DNA from: Candidatus Flexifilum affinis
GTDB taxonomy: Bacteria > Chloroflexota > Anaerolineae > Aggregatilineales > Phototrophicaceae
Assembly: GCA_016713325.1 (NCBI GenBank)
Contig: JADJPJ010000030.1
Coordinates: 16,397 to 80,396 of the forward strand
DNA: 64,000 nt
Direction of reading: 5' to 3'
Shown here: positions 33,516 through 42,515 of the stretch, piece after piece
How positions within the stretch are numbered: the stretch's first letter is position 1
How the letters are laid out: every line of letters begins with the position of its first letter
The notes under the pieces: model-generated
Told to the model about the DNA's origin: nothing
The model's input: the letters and a program-made list of their open reading frames with translations, nothing else
Database searches by the model: none
Program-made: the position numbers and the translations under genes

Positions 33516-34679
33516 ATGACCCCTAATCCAAGGAAAACCAGCGCGGCGGCGGTGTTCGTTGTCGTGCTGCTCGTTGCCGTTCTGGTCGCAGGATCGGCGA
33601 TTTTCACCGGCGCGGCGCAGGATGGCGTGACCTGGCCGGCCAGCTTCGTGCCAACGCAGAACGCGTCGAGCGCGGTGCTGCCCAGCGAGTCCGTCTACGC
33701 TGACATTTACAACCGCGTCAGCCCGTCGGTCGTCTCGATCAACGTGGTGGCGCGCGCGCCCAGCACGCAGTTTGACGACGAGTTCTACGGCGGCACCGGC
33801 ACCGGTTTCGTGATCGACTCGCAGGGCTACATTGTCACCAATGCCCATGTGGTCGATGGCGCCATTCGTATCGAGGTCAACTTCCGCGACGGCAGCATCT
33901 TCCGCGGCGAGCTGGTCGGCATCGACTACGACTCCGACCTGGCCGTGGTCAAGGTCAACCGCCCGACGGAGGAGCTGTCCCCCGTCCCGCTGGGTGATTC
34001 CGAAGCGCTGTTCATCGGCCAGGAAGTCGTCGCCATTGGCAGCCCGTTCAACCAGCCCTGGACGCTGACCACCGGCATCGTCAGCGCGCTGGACCGCACT
34101 ATTGACGGTCTGGGCGACTACCAGATCGGCGAGGTGATCCAGACCGACGCGGCCATCAACCCCGGTAACAGCGGCGGCCCGCTGGTCAACCTGCGCGGCG
34201 AGGTGATCGGCGTCAATTCGCAGATCATCAGCCAGACCCGGTCGAATTCCGGCATCGGCTTTGCGGTCCCCAGCAATCTGGTGATACGCGTCGCCGGCGA
34301 GCTGATCTCCGATGGCGAGGTCGACTACAGCTATCTCGGCATCCGCGGCGGCGATGTCGATCTGGCGACCATCGAGACGCTGGGCCTGCCCAACAATGCG
34401 CGCGGCGTGATCGTCTCGGCGGTGGAGCCGAACGGCCCGGCGGCGCTCGGCGGCCTGCGCAATGCGCGTAACCCGCGTGATGTGGAAGGCTTCCGCGTCT
34501 ACGAATCGGTCGACATCATCACGGCCATCAATGGCGAGTCGATCACCGGCATGCCGGCGCTGATCGCCTATCTGGCCAGCCACACCCGCCCCGGCGACAC
34601 CGTCACGCTGACGGTGGTGCGCGATGGCAACGAGGCCATCGACCTGCCGGTGACGCTCCAGGCCCGGCCCGGCAACTAA
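33516..34679 (+). CDS. HtrA/DegP-type membrane-anchored serine protease
   Basis: A 387-residue S1C protease. An N-terminal signal anchor (SAAAVFVVVLLVAVLVAGSAIF) places the catalytic domain outside. Triad: His in IVTNAHVVDGA, Asp in DYDSDLAVVKVN, Ser in NPGNSGGPLVNLRGEVIGVNS. A single PDZ domain (about residues 275-380) includes YLGIRGGDV...NNARGVIVSAVEPNGPA and ITAINGESITGM. Compared with most HtrA proteins, the PDZ has an extra RNARNPRDVEGFRVYES loop. GGAGG lies about a dozen bases before the ATG at 33516. A strong hairpin follows the stop. Role: extracytoplasmic protein quality control, by family knowledge. Confidence 0.93.
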   Translation: MTPNPRKTSAAAVFVVVLLVAVLVAGSAIFTGAAQDGVTWPASFVPTQNASSAVLPSESVYADIYNRVSPSVVSINVVARAPSTQFDDEFYGGTGTGFVIDSQGYIVTNAHVVDGAIRIEVNFRDGSIFRGELVGIDYDSDLAVVKVNRPTEELSPVPLGDSEALFIGQEVVAIGSPFNQPWTLTTGIVSALDRTIDGLGDYQIGEVIQTDAAINPGNSGGPLVNLRGEVIGVNSQIISQTRSNSGIGFAVPSNLVIRVAGELISDGEVDYSYLGIRGGDVDLATIETLGLPNNARGVIVSAVEPNGPAALGGLRNARNPRDVEGFRVYESVDIITAINGESITGMPALIAYLASHTRPGDTVTLTVVRDGNEAIDLPVTLQARPGN

Positions 34680-35303
34680 GGTCTTTCCGCAAACCATCTG
34701 TCCTCACCCCTCGATCCCCTCTCGATGCAATGGAGAGGGGATCGAGGGGTGAGGTAAAGAAATCCCGCGCGTCAACGTGTGAATGCGGGATTTTTCGATT
34801 CTGCCCCGGCGGCCGTGCGCCGGCGCGGACGCGATTTTTCGCGTCCGTCATGCGTACCACGATAAAGGTTGCGGGTTCTGCCATGATGGAATCTGCACGG
34901 TCGTCTGCCCATGAAACCCCGCCCCATGAACGAGACGATCGTAGGGAGACCCGGCGGGTCTCCCACCACAGAACGGGAGAGGCGCCGCCTCTCCCCTGGG
35001 CCACCCGTCGATTCATCGATCCGTTGAAAACTTCCCCTTGTCACGAGGGGTGTGCGAGCAAGCTCGCCTGGGGTGAGGGGCATCCCTCGGCGCCGGACGC
35101 GCAACGGCGCGTCCCAGCGGCTGCGGCTTGGGGCGATAACCCGTGCATTTGTCGGGTGTAGGGACGACCCAACCGGCGCCCCCGGTTTGTGAATCTCGTA
35201 TGATTTACGCGCATGGCGCCGCCCCGCGCATTTTCTTTACGAATCCGCTTTATGAAGAGCCCTACAATCGAAATTAGCGTAGCTTGCAAAAGGGGCAACA
35301 GCG
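34680..35303. repeat. Gene-free gap with several palindromic repeat modules
   Basis: After the long hairpin at 34702-34754 come GGGAGACCCGGCGGGTCTCCC (about 34951-34971), a CGAGCAAGCTCG repeat fragment near 35051-35066 and GGACGCGCAACGGCGCGTCC near 35096-35115. An AT-richer segment at 35190-35290 precedes the sugar-binding lipoprotein; TACAAT at 35263-35268 is a possible -10 box. No gene. Confidence 0.6.
34702..34754. repeat. 22-bp perfect inverted repeat behind the protease gene
   Basis: The arm CCTCACCCCTCGATCCCCTC (34702-34721, extending to 34723) is mirrored exactly at 34733-34754, with a nine-base loop. It lies 22 bases past the htrA-type stop and could end transcription, although no T tract follows. 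It belongs to the C-rich repeat family seen at 2701, 17275, 22726, 24900 and 58025, here in its most perfect form. Confidence 0.75.
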
Positions 35304-36290
35304 ATGAAGATTGATCATTTCATAAAGAATCAGGGTTCTCATCGATCAGAATACCGTTTCGCGCGCCTCGCGCTCGTGATCGCCGCACTCCTTCTGGCGG
35401 CGGCCTGCAGCGGCGCCGCTCCCACGCCCACCCCAACCCCGGAACCGACCGTTCCCCCGCAGGCCGCTGAACCGGAATACACGTTTGGTCTGGCTATCTC
35501 CGAGCCGAACGCCTTCTTCATCACCCTGCAAGAGGGCGCGCAGGAAGCGGCCGACCGCCTCAGTGTCGGCCTAGTCGTCGAGGAAGCCGGCAATGACGCC
35601 GAGACACAGGCGACCCAGATTCAGTCGCTCATCGACCAGGGAGTCGATGCCCTGCTCATCAACCCGGTGGACGCCGACGCCGTGGTCGCTTCTATCGAAG
35701 CCGCCAATACCGCCGGCATCCCGGTCTTCACCGTCGACCGCAGCGCCAACGGCGGCGAGGTCGTCGCCCACATCGCCTCCGACAATTTCGCCGGTGGACG
35801 CATGGCGGGCAATTATCTGGCCGAGGCCATTGGCGAAGAGGGCAGCGTCGTGGAACTCAAGGGCCGCGAAAACACGTCGGCCGCCCAGCAGCGCGGCGCG
35901 GGCTTCAACGAAGCCATCGGCGCCTTCGAGAACATTGAGATCATTGCCGCCGAGACGGCCAATTTCGACCGAACGGAGGGCCAAACCGTTTTCGCCGCCA
36001 TCCTGGAGGCCAATGCGGACATCGACGGCGTCTTCGCCCACAACGACGAGATGATCCTCGGCGCCGTCGAAGCCGCCCGCGAGGCCGATCGTCTGGCCGA
36101 TATTCGCTTCGTCGGCTTCGACGCCATTGAAGATGCCTTGACCGCCCTGGAAGCAGGCGATCTGCTGGCCACCATCGCGCAGCAGCCCGCCGAAATGGGA
36201 CGCCTCGGCGTCGAGACGGCGCTGAAGCTGCTGCAGGGCGAGACGGTCAACGCCGACATCCCGGTCGATCTTGCCCTGATCACGCGTTAG
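35304..36290 (+). CDS. Ribose-type (periplasmic-binding-protein class B) sugar-binding lipoprotein
   Basis: 328 residues. Signal peptide ending in the lipobox LLLAAAC (Cys about residue 35), then a Thr/Pro stalk (TPTPTPEPTVPPQ), then an RbsB-like two-lobe domain: YTFGLAISEPNAFFITLQEGAQEAADRL, DALLINPVDADAVVASIEAANTAGIPVFTVDR, AHIASDNFAGGRMAGNYL, VVELKGRENTSAAQQRGAGFNEAI, GVFAHNDEMILGAVEAAREA, and VGFDAIEDALTALEAGDLLATIAQQP. It lies 21 bases ahead of a histidine kinase and two receivers, not an ABC transporter, so a sensory role is likely. The transporter genes at 40620-43486 lack a binding protein, so it might also serve those. Confidence 0.9.
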   Translation: MKIDHFIKNQGSHRSEYRFARLALVIAALLLAAACSGAAPTPTPTPEPTVPPQAAEPEYTFGLAISEPNAFFITLQEGAQEAADRLSVGLVVEEAGNDAETQATQIQSLIDQGVDALLINPVDADAVVASIEAANTAGIPVFTVDRSANGGEVVAHIASDNFAGGRMAGNYLAEAIGEEGSVVELKGRENTSAAQQRGAGFNEAIGAFENIEIIAAETANFDRTEGQTVFAAILEANADIDGVFAHNDEMILGAVEAAREADRLADIRFVGFDAIEDALTALEAGDLLATIAQQPAEMGRLGVETALKLLQGETVNADIPVDLALITR

Positions 36291-36311
36291 TCGAGTCGCG
36301 AGGACAAGCCT

Positions 36312-38012
36312 ATGCGCCCGCCCAGTTTATCGCTCGTACAGCGCGCGGCCCTGATCTTCGGCCTGCTCCTGCTGTTGGTGCTGGTATCCAGCGGTTCCGG
36401 TCTGTTCTTCAACCAGTCTATCGACCAGAGCCTCAGCAGCGCCGCCGCCGCCCTTGACCAGATCGACAGCGCGACCAGCCTGGAAAGTTCCTGGTTCCAG
36501 GTCGTGGCCAGCATCGACAACATGCTGCTCACCCGCCAGACGAACGTCATCGAGGGTCGACTTGCCGAGCAGGTGGCGGCCTTCAACAGCCAGATGGAGC
36601 AGCTGCAAGGCCAGCCCGCCGGCATTTCGCCGGAGATCGTGGCGGAAAACACGCAGTTGGTGTCATCGCTCGGCGCGCTGTCGGAAGATCTGAACGCGAC
36701 GGTGGATGAACTCTTCACCCTGGCACAGGAAGGCAGTTGGACGCGCGCTCAGGCCCTGCGCCACACCGAACTGGCCTCGCTCCAGCGGCGCTTCAGCGAA
36801 AACCTGGTAACGTTCCAGGAAAATGTCCGTCTAGATGCCGACCGTTCACTGGCACGGTCCGGCGATCTGCGCGATGTGACGCTGCGCGGCTGGATCGGCA
36901 TCTCGCTGGTAGCCGTCGTCATCGGCATCATCGCCACTGTGCTCACCGGGCGCGGCATCATCGGCCAGATCAACCGTCTGGTCGTCTCCGCCCGCGCCAT
37001 TCAGCAGGGCGACCTCAGCCAGCGCGTGCCCGGTTCGCCGGTCACCGAACTGAACGTCATGGCCGAGTCGTTCAACGCCATGACCCAGCAGTTGGCCGGC
37101 TCCATCCAGACCCTGGAACAAAACGTCACCGCCCTGGAGCAGTCCAACCAGGAACGCGCCAAGCTGATTAAGGAACTGGAGGATGCCCTGCTCTTCAAGG
37201 ATCAATTCCTGGCGACGATGAGCCACGAACTCCGCACCCCGCTCAATGCCGTCCTCGGGTACGCCGCCATCATCCAGGAAGAGGAAACGCTCGACGAGGA
37301 TCTACGCTATATGGTCAGCCGCATGGAGGGCAATTCGGTCCGCCTGCTCAACCTGATCAACGACATTCTCGACATCTCCCGCATCAACGCCAACCGCATC
37401 GAGATCGTCGCACGGCCTGTCGCCCTTCGGGAAATGGTGCAGAGCTGGCACCAGGACTTCAGCCGCGAGGCCGCCGACAAGGGGCTGGAGTTTTCGGTGG
37501 AGATCGACCCCGACCTGCCCCCGACGATCGTCGGCGACGAGGAGCGCCTGACGCAGATCACCGCCAACCTGCTGCAAAATGCCTTTAAGTTCACGACCAG
37601 GGGGTTCATCAAGCTGAGCGCGAAACGCGACGACGAGCGCTGGAAGGTGATCGTCGAGGACAGCGGGCAGGGCATTCCCGACACCTGGCAGCACCTCATC
37701 TTCGACGAATTCCGCCAGGTGGATATGGGCGCTCGCCGCAAGCACGGCGGCGCCGGCCTGGGCCTGTCGATCGTGAAGAAGCTGTGCCTGCTGATGGGCG
37801 GCAATGTGACCGTCAGCAGCAAGCTGGACGTGGGTAGCACTTTCACCGTGACTCTGCCGCTGCGCACTTCCCAGGACGCCGGCGCGCAGCCCGGCAATGT
37901 GGTACCCAGCAATGTGGCGTCCAACGATACGGCAAGCAATGGTACGGGACCCGTCTCAAACGGTAGTGTGGCTCGAGAGGAACTGGTCAATGTCGCAGCA
38001 GATTCAAGGTGA
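36312..38012 (+). CDS. Membrane sensor histidine kinase
   Basis: 566 residues. TM1 about 10-30, an extracytoplasmic mostly helical sensor (about 31-195), TM2 about 198-218 (WIGISLVAVVIGIIATVLTGRGI), HAMP (INRLVVSARAIQQGDLSQRVPGSPVTELNVMAESFNAM), a coiled coil, then HisKA with the phospho-acceptor His at residue 305 (FLATMSHELRTPLNAVLGYAAI). HATPase_c: N-box NLLQNAFKF, G1 DSGQGIP, F-box FRQVD, G2 GGAGLGLSIVKKL. A long low-complexity tail (AQPGNVVPSNVASNDTASNG) precedes the end. Likely signals with the lipoprotein upstream and the receivers downstream; it overlaps the next gene by 23 bases. Confidence 0.93.
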   Translation: MRPPSLSLVQRAALIFGLLLLLVLVSSGSGLFFNQSIDQSLSSAAAALDQIDSATSLESSWFQVVASIDNMLLTRQTNVIEGRLAEQVAAFNSQMEQLQGQPAGISPEIVAENTQLVSSLGALSEDLNATVDELFTLAQEGSWTRAQALRHTELASLQRRFSENLVTFQENVRLDADRSLARSGDLRDVTLRGWIGISLVAVVIGIIATVLTGRGIIGQINRLVVSARAIQQGDLSQRVPGSPVTELNVMAESFNAMTQQLAGSIQTLEQNVTALEQSNQERAKLIKELEDALLFKDQFLATMSHELRTPLNAVLGYAAIIQEEETLDEDLRYMVSRMEGNSVRLLNLINDILDISRINANRIEIVARPVALREMVQSWHQDFSREAADKGLEFSVEIDPDLPPTIVGDEERLTQITANLLQNAFKFTTRGFIKLSAKRDDERWKVIVEDSGQGIPDTWQHLIFDEFRQVDMGARRKHGGAGLGLSIVKKLCLLMGGNVTVSSKLDVGSTFTVTLPLRTSQDAGAQPGNVVPSNVASNDTASNGTGPVSNGSVAREELVNVAADSR

Positions 38013-38505
38013 GCTTCAGGGGTGGACGGTGCTGGTCGTCGACGACGAGGAAGACAGCCTTGACGTCGCGCGGCGCTTACTGAAAAAGGCTGGAGCGAAC
38101 GTCCTGAGCGCGACCAACGGACGCGAGGCCCTGGAGCTCATTCGCCATCACCGGCCGCACTGCATCCTGTCCGACCTGTCGATGCCGGAAATGGACGGCT
38201 GGCTGCTGATTCAGGAGTTGAAGGACAGCCGGCCGACGGAAGCCATCCCGGTGATCGCCCTGACCGCCCATGCCATGCCGGGCGACCGCCTGAGGGCCAT
38301 CGAAGCGGGCTTCCACAATTACATCACCAAGCCGCTGGACGCGCGCAAGTTCGTCCAGCAGTTGGTCGTCATCCTGGTCGATTTTACCGACTCGGTGCAC
38401 CCCATCGCAGGTGCAGATATCGTCGATCCGCATCATAATCAGGGAGTCGCTCTAAATCCGATCGAGGTGAAGACGAATGCCAGCACATCGAATTCTGATA
38501 GTTGA
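37990..38505 (+). CDS. Stand-alone response regulator receiver protein 1
   Basis: 171 residues. The ATG at 37990 follows GAGAGG and overlaps the kinase end. The receiver core is VLVVDDEEDSLDVARRLLKKAGANVLSATNGREALELI, phospho-acceptor Asp in CILSDLSMPEMDGWLLIQEL, Thr in VIALTAHAMPGD, and Lys in NYITKPLDARKFVQQL. No output domain; a 45-residue tail rich in His, Asn and Ser follows. Its 3' end overlaps the second receiver gene by 29 bases. Probably a phosphotransfer or diffusible output component of this kinase cluster. Confidence 0.9.
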   Translation: MSQQIQGELQGWTVLVVDDEEDSLDVARRLLKKAGANVLSATNGREALELIRHHRPHCILSDLSMPEMDGWLLIQELKDSRPTEAIPVIALTAHAMPGDRLRAIEAGFHNYITKPLDARKFVQQLVVILVDFTDSVHPIAGADIVDPHHNQGVALNPIEVKTNASTSNSDS

Positions 38506-38848
38506 AGATGAGCCCGACGGCGCCGATCTGGTGCGCCTGCTCCTGAAGTCGAAAGGTAAGGAGGCGGCCGTCACCAGCAACGCCGAAGGGGCCATCGCCG
38601 CGCTACAGGCCGACCCCAATGCCTATTCGGCGGTGGTCATCGACCTGGCGCTGCCCGAGATGGACGGCTTCGAGCTGATGAACTACCTGCGCAGCAGCGG
38701 GTTCACCAACCTGCCGCTCATCGCCATTACCGCCTTTCACACGCCGGAACTCAAGGTGCGCGCCCTGGAGAATGGGTTTGATGCCTACTTCGCCAAACCG
38801 ATCGACACCGCCGCCTTCGCCGCGTCGCTGGACAGTTTTCTGAATTAA
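38477..38848 (+). CDS. Stand-alone response regulator receiver protein 2
   Basis: 123 residues, one CheY-like receiver: MPAHRILIVEDEPDGADLVRLLLKSKG, acceptor Asp in SAVVIDLALPEMDGFELMNYL, Thr in LIAITAFHTPE, Lys in AYFAKPIDTAAFAASL. A DivK-like single-domain protein, translated from inside the end of the previous gene. Two single receivers after one kinase suggest branched or sequential phosphotransfer. A strong terminator follows 24 bases after the stop. Confidence 0.9.
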   Translation: MPAHRILIVEDEPDGADLVRLLLKSKGKEAAVTSNAEGAIAALQADPNAYSAVVIDLALPEMDGFELMNYLRSSGFTNLPLIAITAFHTPELKVRALENGFDAYFAKPIDTAAFAASLDSFLN

Positions 38849-38871
38849 CCCACCGCCTCTCTCCTGTGTTA

Positions 38872-38912
38872 AGCGCTGCCGGGTCCTTTATTCCCCCGGC
38901 AGCGCTGTTTTA
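38872..38912 (+). terminator. Rho-independent terminator of the kinase operon
   Basis: Stem AGCGCTGCCGGG (38872-38883) pairs with CCCGGCAGCGCT (38895-38906) around an 11-base loop; GTTTTAT follows. It stands between the plus-strand kinase operon and the convergent LLM oxidoreductase gene, so it may act on both strands. Confidence 0.85.
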
Positions 38913-38920
38913 TGGGCCAG

Positions 38921-39938
38921 TTACCCCAGCGCCGACAGCACCGCCTCGACATCGGCCAGCCCGTCCTCGCCCAGTTGCTCCGTGACCAGCACCACGCTGT
39001 CGGCCCCGGCTTCGGCCAGACGCTGCACGCTCGCCGCGCAGTCGCTCGCCGTGCCGACCGCCGCCATCTGGTCGATCCAGTCGTCCTTCATCTCCGCTTC
39101 CAGACGGGCCACACCGCCGTTCATGCGCATCTCGTTGACCTCGGCTTCGATGCCCAGCGCGCGGGTATAGTCCTCCTGCCCGTAGACCAGCCAGGGGGCG
39201 ATCCGCTTGCGCATCCTGGTCCGCGCGGCGGCGGCATCGTCGTCGACAGCCAGCAGCGCATAGACCGTCACCCGGTGCGGCTGGTCCTCACGCCGCGCCT
39301 CCTGCTGTCCGACACGGATCTCCTGGCGCGCCCAGCGCACGTAGGCCGGCGAACTCAACTCGGCCAGGAGCGTGCCGTCGGCGCTGCGGCCGGATACGTG
39401 GAGCGAGCGCGGCCCACGCACGCCGAGCGTGATCGGCGGCGGCTGGGTGGGCGGAAACTCCAGCTTGACCCGGTCGAGGTGGACGTGCGAGCCGTGCATC
39501 GTCACCTCTTCGCCGGCCAGCAGACGGCGCACCGCTTCGGTTGTCTCGCCCAGCGCGGCGAGCTGTGACTTCGGGAAGGCGCCGATCTGCCGCATCCAGT
39601 CGGCCATGCCGTGACCGATCCCCGGCAGAAAGCGGCCGGGGTACATCCGCGCCAGAGTGGCGATCTCCATGGCGGAGAAGGCCGGGTTGCGCACCACAGC
39701 CGGCATGATCCCCAGGCCGATTTGCAGCGGATCGGTCACGGCCAGCGCCACCGCCGCCGAGGCCATGCCGCTGGCATAAAAGCAGTCTTCGACCACCCAT
39801 AACTCATCCAATTTGCCTGGCGCCGCTTTTCCCAACGCCGCCAGCCCCGCCGCCCAGCGCACATAACCGGGAAGGGGCTTCCGGCGGATTCTCACGCCGG
39901 AACATGACCCCCAGGCTGTAACCGCGTGCTGATGACAT
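38921..39938 (-). CDS. LLM-class flavin/F420-dependent oxidoreductase (frameshifted)
   Basis: Luciferase-like monooxygenase fold. The true start at 39938 has GGAGG eight bases upstream and reads MSSARGYSLGVMFRRENPPEA. An extra C in the CCCC run at 39874-39877 then shifts the frame, after which LPGYVRWAAGLAALGKAAPGKLDELWVVEDCFYASGMASAAVALAVT continues. Later landmarks: LGIMPAVVRNPAFSAMEIATLARMYPGRFLPGIGHGMADWMRQIG, ALGETTEAVRRLLAGEEVTMHGSHVHLDRVKLEFPP, and SDCAASVQRLAEAGADSVVLVTEQ. The corrected length is 338 residues. F420 rather than FMN use is common for this branch, but not provable here. Confidence 0.88.
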
Positions 39939-39998
39939 CAATCGACCTCCTCATGTGTGGAACGTGCAGGGTCCATGAAATCGTATTGTTGAGCAAAC

Positions 39999-40495
39999 TC
40001 ATTTTGGCGAATTGTCGAAGGTGAGCAGATAGTCCCGCTCTTCCGGGCGATGCACTTCGGCAACAGGATCTGCGGGAAAGCGCGCCAGCACCCGCCGCCA
40101 GAAGACCAGCGCCTCGGCATTCGAGTCGACGATGGCTACTTCCCACCGGCCGGGAAACTGATCGAACGCCCAGCGCGCGGCGGTCTCGCCGACGCCCTGG
40201 CGCCGGTAGGGCGGCATGACGAAGAATTCCGACATCTCGTTCACCGGCGGGTTGTCGCCATCGGGCAGATCGAGATCGACGATGATGAATCCCGCCCACG
40301 CGCCGTCGACCCGGATCGCGAAAATACGCCGGCATCCGGGTTCCCAGCAGTCGTCCGATCGCTTTCGTCGAAGCGGCCATCCTCCTGGACGCGCCAGTCC
40401 GGTCCAAGCCGGCTGAATTCGTAGAGATAGAACTGGTACAGATTGCGCAGCAGCCGATCGTGCTCCGCTTCTGAAGCCGGAATGATCTCGACCAT
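39999..40495 (-). CDS. GNAT-family N-acetyltransferase (frameshifted)
   Basis: Start at 40495: MVEIIPASEAEHDRLLRNLYQFYLYEFSRLGPDWRVQEDGRFDESDR. A missing G near 40353 changes frame, and DDCWEPGCRRIFAIRVDGAWAGFIIVDLD then NEMSEFFVMPPYRRQGVGETAARWAFDQFPGRWEVAIVDSNAEALVFWRRVL continue to 39999. The acetyl-CoA pyrophosphate loop is RRQGVG. The corrected length is 165 residues. Substrate unknown. Divergent from the sugar ABC operon. Confidence 0.82.
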
Positions 40496-40619
40496 CCTGT
40501 TCCCCGCAACTCTCTATCAAAACGGACATCATACCCCAGGCTGGCCGATCGTGCTGAGCGCTTGTTGGCGCCGGTTTGCCTCTTTTCATCTCTCCCCCAT
40601 TTGCGCTACATTCAACCCC

Positions 40620-42515
40620 ATGTCTGCACTGCGCCCACTCCTCACGCTGAACCATGCCAGCAAAACCTACGGCGGCAGCCCGGCCCTGATCGACGCCGCG
40701 CTGGAACTGCTCCCCGGCGAGGTGCACGCCCTCATGGGCGAGAACGGCGCGGGCAAGAGCACCCTGATCAAGATCCTGGCCGGGGTGATTGCGCCTGATC
40801 GCGCTGAGATCGCGGTCGAAGGCGTGCCGGTTGCCCTGCACAGCACCGCCGATGCCTTTGCCCACGGGCTGCGCTTTATCCACCAGGAGCTGAACGTCGT
40901 GCCCGGCCTTTCGGTGGCCGAAAACATCTCCCTCAGCCACCCATACCCGCGGCGTGCTTTGGTCCTGGTCGACTGGAAGCGGCTTAACGCTGCCGCCCGC
41001 GAAGTGCTGGCCGCGCTGAACATCGAGCACATCGACCCACGCAGCAAGATCGCCCGACTGAACACCGGCGACCAGATGCTCGTCAGAATTGCCAGCGCCT
41101 TCGCCGGGTCGCTGCGCATGTTCCGCGAGTCGCCGGAGGGCGAACCCTCCCAGGAGGCGGCCCAGGCCGGCGCGAGGGAGCTCGGCGCGAAGGTGTTCGT
41201 CATGGACGAGCCGACGGCGGCGCTCACCGGCGCGGAGGCCGATCGGCTGTTCGCGGTGATCGCCCGACTGAAGACCCATGCCTGCGCCGTGCTGTATGTG
41301 ACTCACCGCCTGGACGAGGTGTTCGCCATCGCCGACCGGGTGACGGTGATGCGCGACGGGCGGGTGGTGGCCGTCAGATCGATCGGCGACACCGACAGCG
41401 CCGACCTGATCCGCCTGATGACCGGGCGGGAGATCAGCGGCGTGTACCCTCCGAGCGAAGGGCCGGTGGGCGAGGCGGCGATCCTGCGCGTTCATGACCT
41501 CACGACCGCCGACCTGTCCGGCGTGACGTTCGAGCTGCGCGCCGGGGAAATCCTGGGCGTGGCCGGCCTGACCGGCTCCGGCCGCTCCGAGCTGCTGCGG
41601 GCGCTGGTGGGGGCGGATCGGTTGACGGGAGGGTGGGTGGAAATTGTGAACCCCTCACCCCCTGACCCCACCCGTGAGAGCGTAGGGACGCGCAACGGCG
41701 CGTCCGTGGATTACCCCTCACCCCCTGACCCGACACATGAGGCCGTAGGGACGCGCAACGGCGCGTCCGTGGACAACCCTTCACCCCCTGACCCCACGCA
41801 TGAGGCCGTAGGGACGCGCAACGGCGCGTCCGAAGAATCGCGTCCCTACGACCACGACTCCGCAACCGGTTCCCCCTCCATGGCGAGCTTGCTCACACGC
41901 TTGCGTGGGAGAGAGGGTGTGCGAGCAAGCTCGCTTGGGGTGAGGGGTTCTGTCCTCCGCATCACGCCGGCGACGCGGTGGAACCCCACGGCCGCCTGGC
42001 AGAGCGGCATCGCCTACGTGCCGGAGGAGCGCCGGACGCAGGGGCTGATCCTCTCGCGCATGATCCGCGACAACGTCACCCTGCCGCACCTGGGCGGATT
42101 CAGCGGCGGCGGAGTCGTGCTGAGGCCTGGGCGCGAGACGACAGAGACGGCGCGATTGGGCGAGTCGGTGCGGCTGAAGGCCCGCGATCCGGGGCAGACG
42201 ACGCGCGAGCTGAGCGGCGGCAACCAGCAGAAGGTGCTGTTCGCCCGCGCCCTGGCCGGCGAGGCGCACATCCTCCTGCTCGACGAGCCGACGCGCGGCG
42301 TCGACGTGGGGGCCAAATATGATATCTATGCCGTGATCCGGGCGCTGAGCGCGCGCGGCGTCGGGGTGATCCTGGCCTCGTCCGACCTGGCTGAGCTGAC
42401 GGGCCTGTGCGACCGGGTGGTCGTCCTGCGCGCCCGCTGCCAGTCGGCCATCCTCGACGCCGCCGGGCTGACCCAGGACGCGCTGCTGACCGCCTGTTAC
42501 GGACAGAAAGAGTGA
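40620..42515 (+). CDS. Sugar ABC transporter ATPase (RbsA/MglA type) with in-frame repeat insertion
   Basis: Double-ABC ATPase that powers pentose or hexose uptake. Domain 1: Walker A GENGAGKST, degenerate signature LNTGDQMLVRIA, Walker B VFVMDEPTAAL, H-loop VTHRLDE. Domain 2: GSGRSELL in place of a P-loop, signature LSGGNQQKVLFARALAG, Walker B ILLLDEPTRGVDVGAK. At 631 residues it is about 130 longer than typical RbsA. One extra piece of about 23 residues (RESPEGEPSQEAAQAGARELG) splits domain 1 between signature and Walker B. A second of about 105 residues (from residue 344) lies in domain 2 and is intergenic-type repeat DNA read in frame. TGA overlaps the permease ATG. Confidence 0.88.
   Translation: MSALRPLLTLNHASKTYGGSPALIDAALELLPGEVHALMGENGAGKSTLIKILAGVIAPDRAEIAVEGVPVALHSTADAFAHGLRFIHQELNVVPGLSVAENISLSHPYPRRALVLVDWKRLNAAAREVLAALNIEHIDPRSKIARLNTGDQMLVRIASAFAGSLRMFRESPEGEPSQEAAQAGARELGAKVFVMDEPTAALTGAEADRLFAVIARLKTHACAVLYVTHRLDEVFAIADRVTVMRDGRVVAVRSIGDTDSADLIRLMTGREISGVYPPSEGPVGEAAILRVHDLTTADLSGVTFELRAGEILGVAGLTGSGRSELLRALVGADRLTGGWVEIVNPSPPDPTRESVGTRNGASVDYPSPPDPTHEAVGTRNGASVDNPSPPDPTHEAVGTRNGASEESRPYDHDSATGSPSMASLLTRLRGREGVRASSLGVRGSVLRITPATRWNPTAAWQSGIAYVPEERRTQGLILSRMIRDNVTLPHLGGFSGGGVVLRPGRETTETARLGESVRLKARDPGQTTRELSGGNQQKVLFARALAGEAHILLLDEPTRGVDVGAKYDIYAVIRALSARGVGVILASSDLAELTGLCDRVVVLRARCQSAILDAAGLTQDALLTACYGQKE
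41649..41837 (+). repeat. Three tandem 63-base repeats inside the sugar ATPase gene
   Basis: Units begin at 41649, 41712 and 41775. Each combines the C-rich module (CCCTCACCCCCTGACCC) with the palindrome GGACGCGCAACGGCGCGTCC, both of which are intergenic elsewhere. A 63-base period keeps the frame, so each unit is translated as NPSPPDPTHEAVGTRNGASVD or a close variant. A further repeat-derived tail (41838 to about 41960) includes the CGAGCTTGCTC / GAGCAAGCTCG inverted pair. No stop codon occurs. Confidence 0.9.

Noticed and set aside
33492..34697. Minus-strand open frame of 401 codons opposite the HtrA gene
   Set aside because: Low-complexity Asp/Gly/Arg translation; the plus strand has the full protease triad and a ribosome site.
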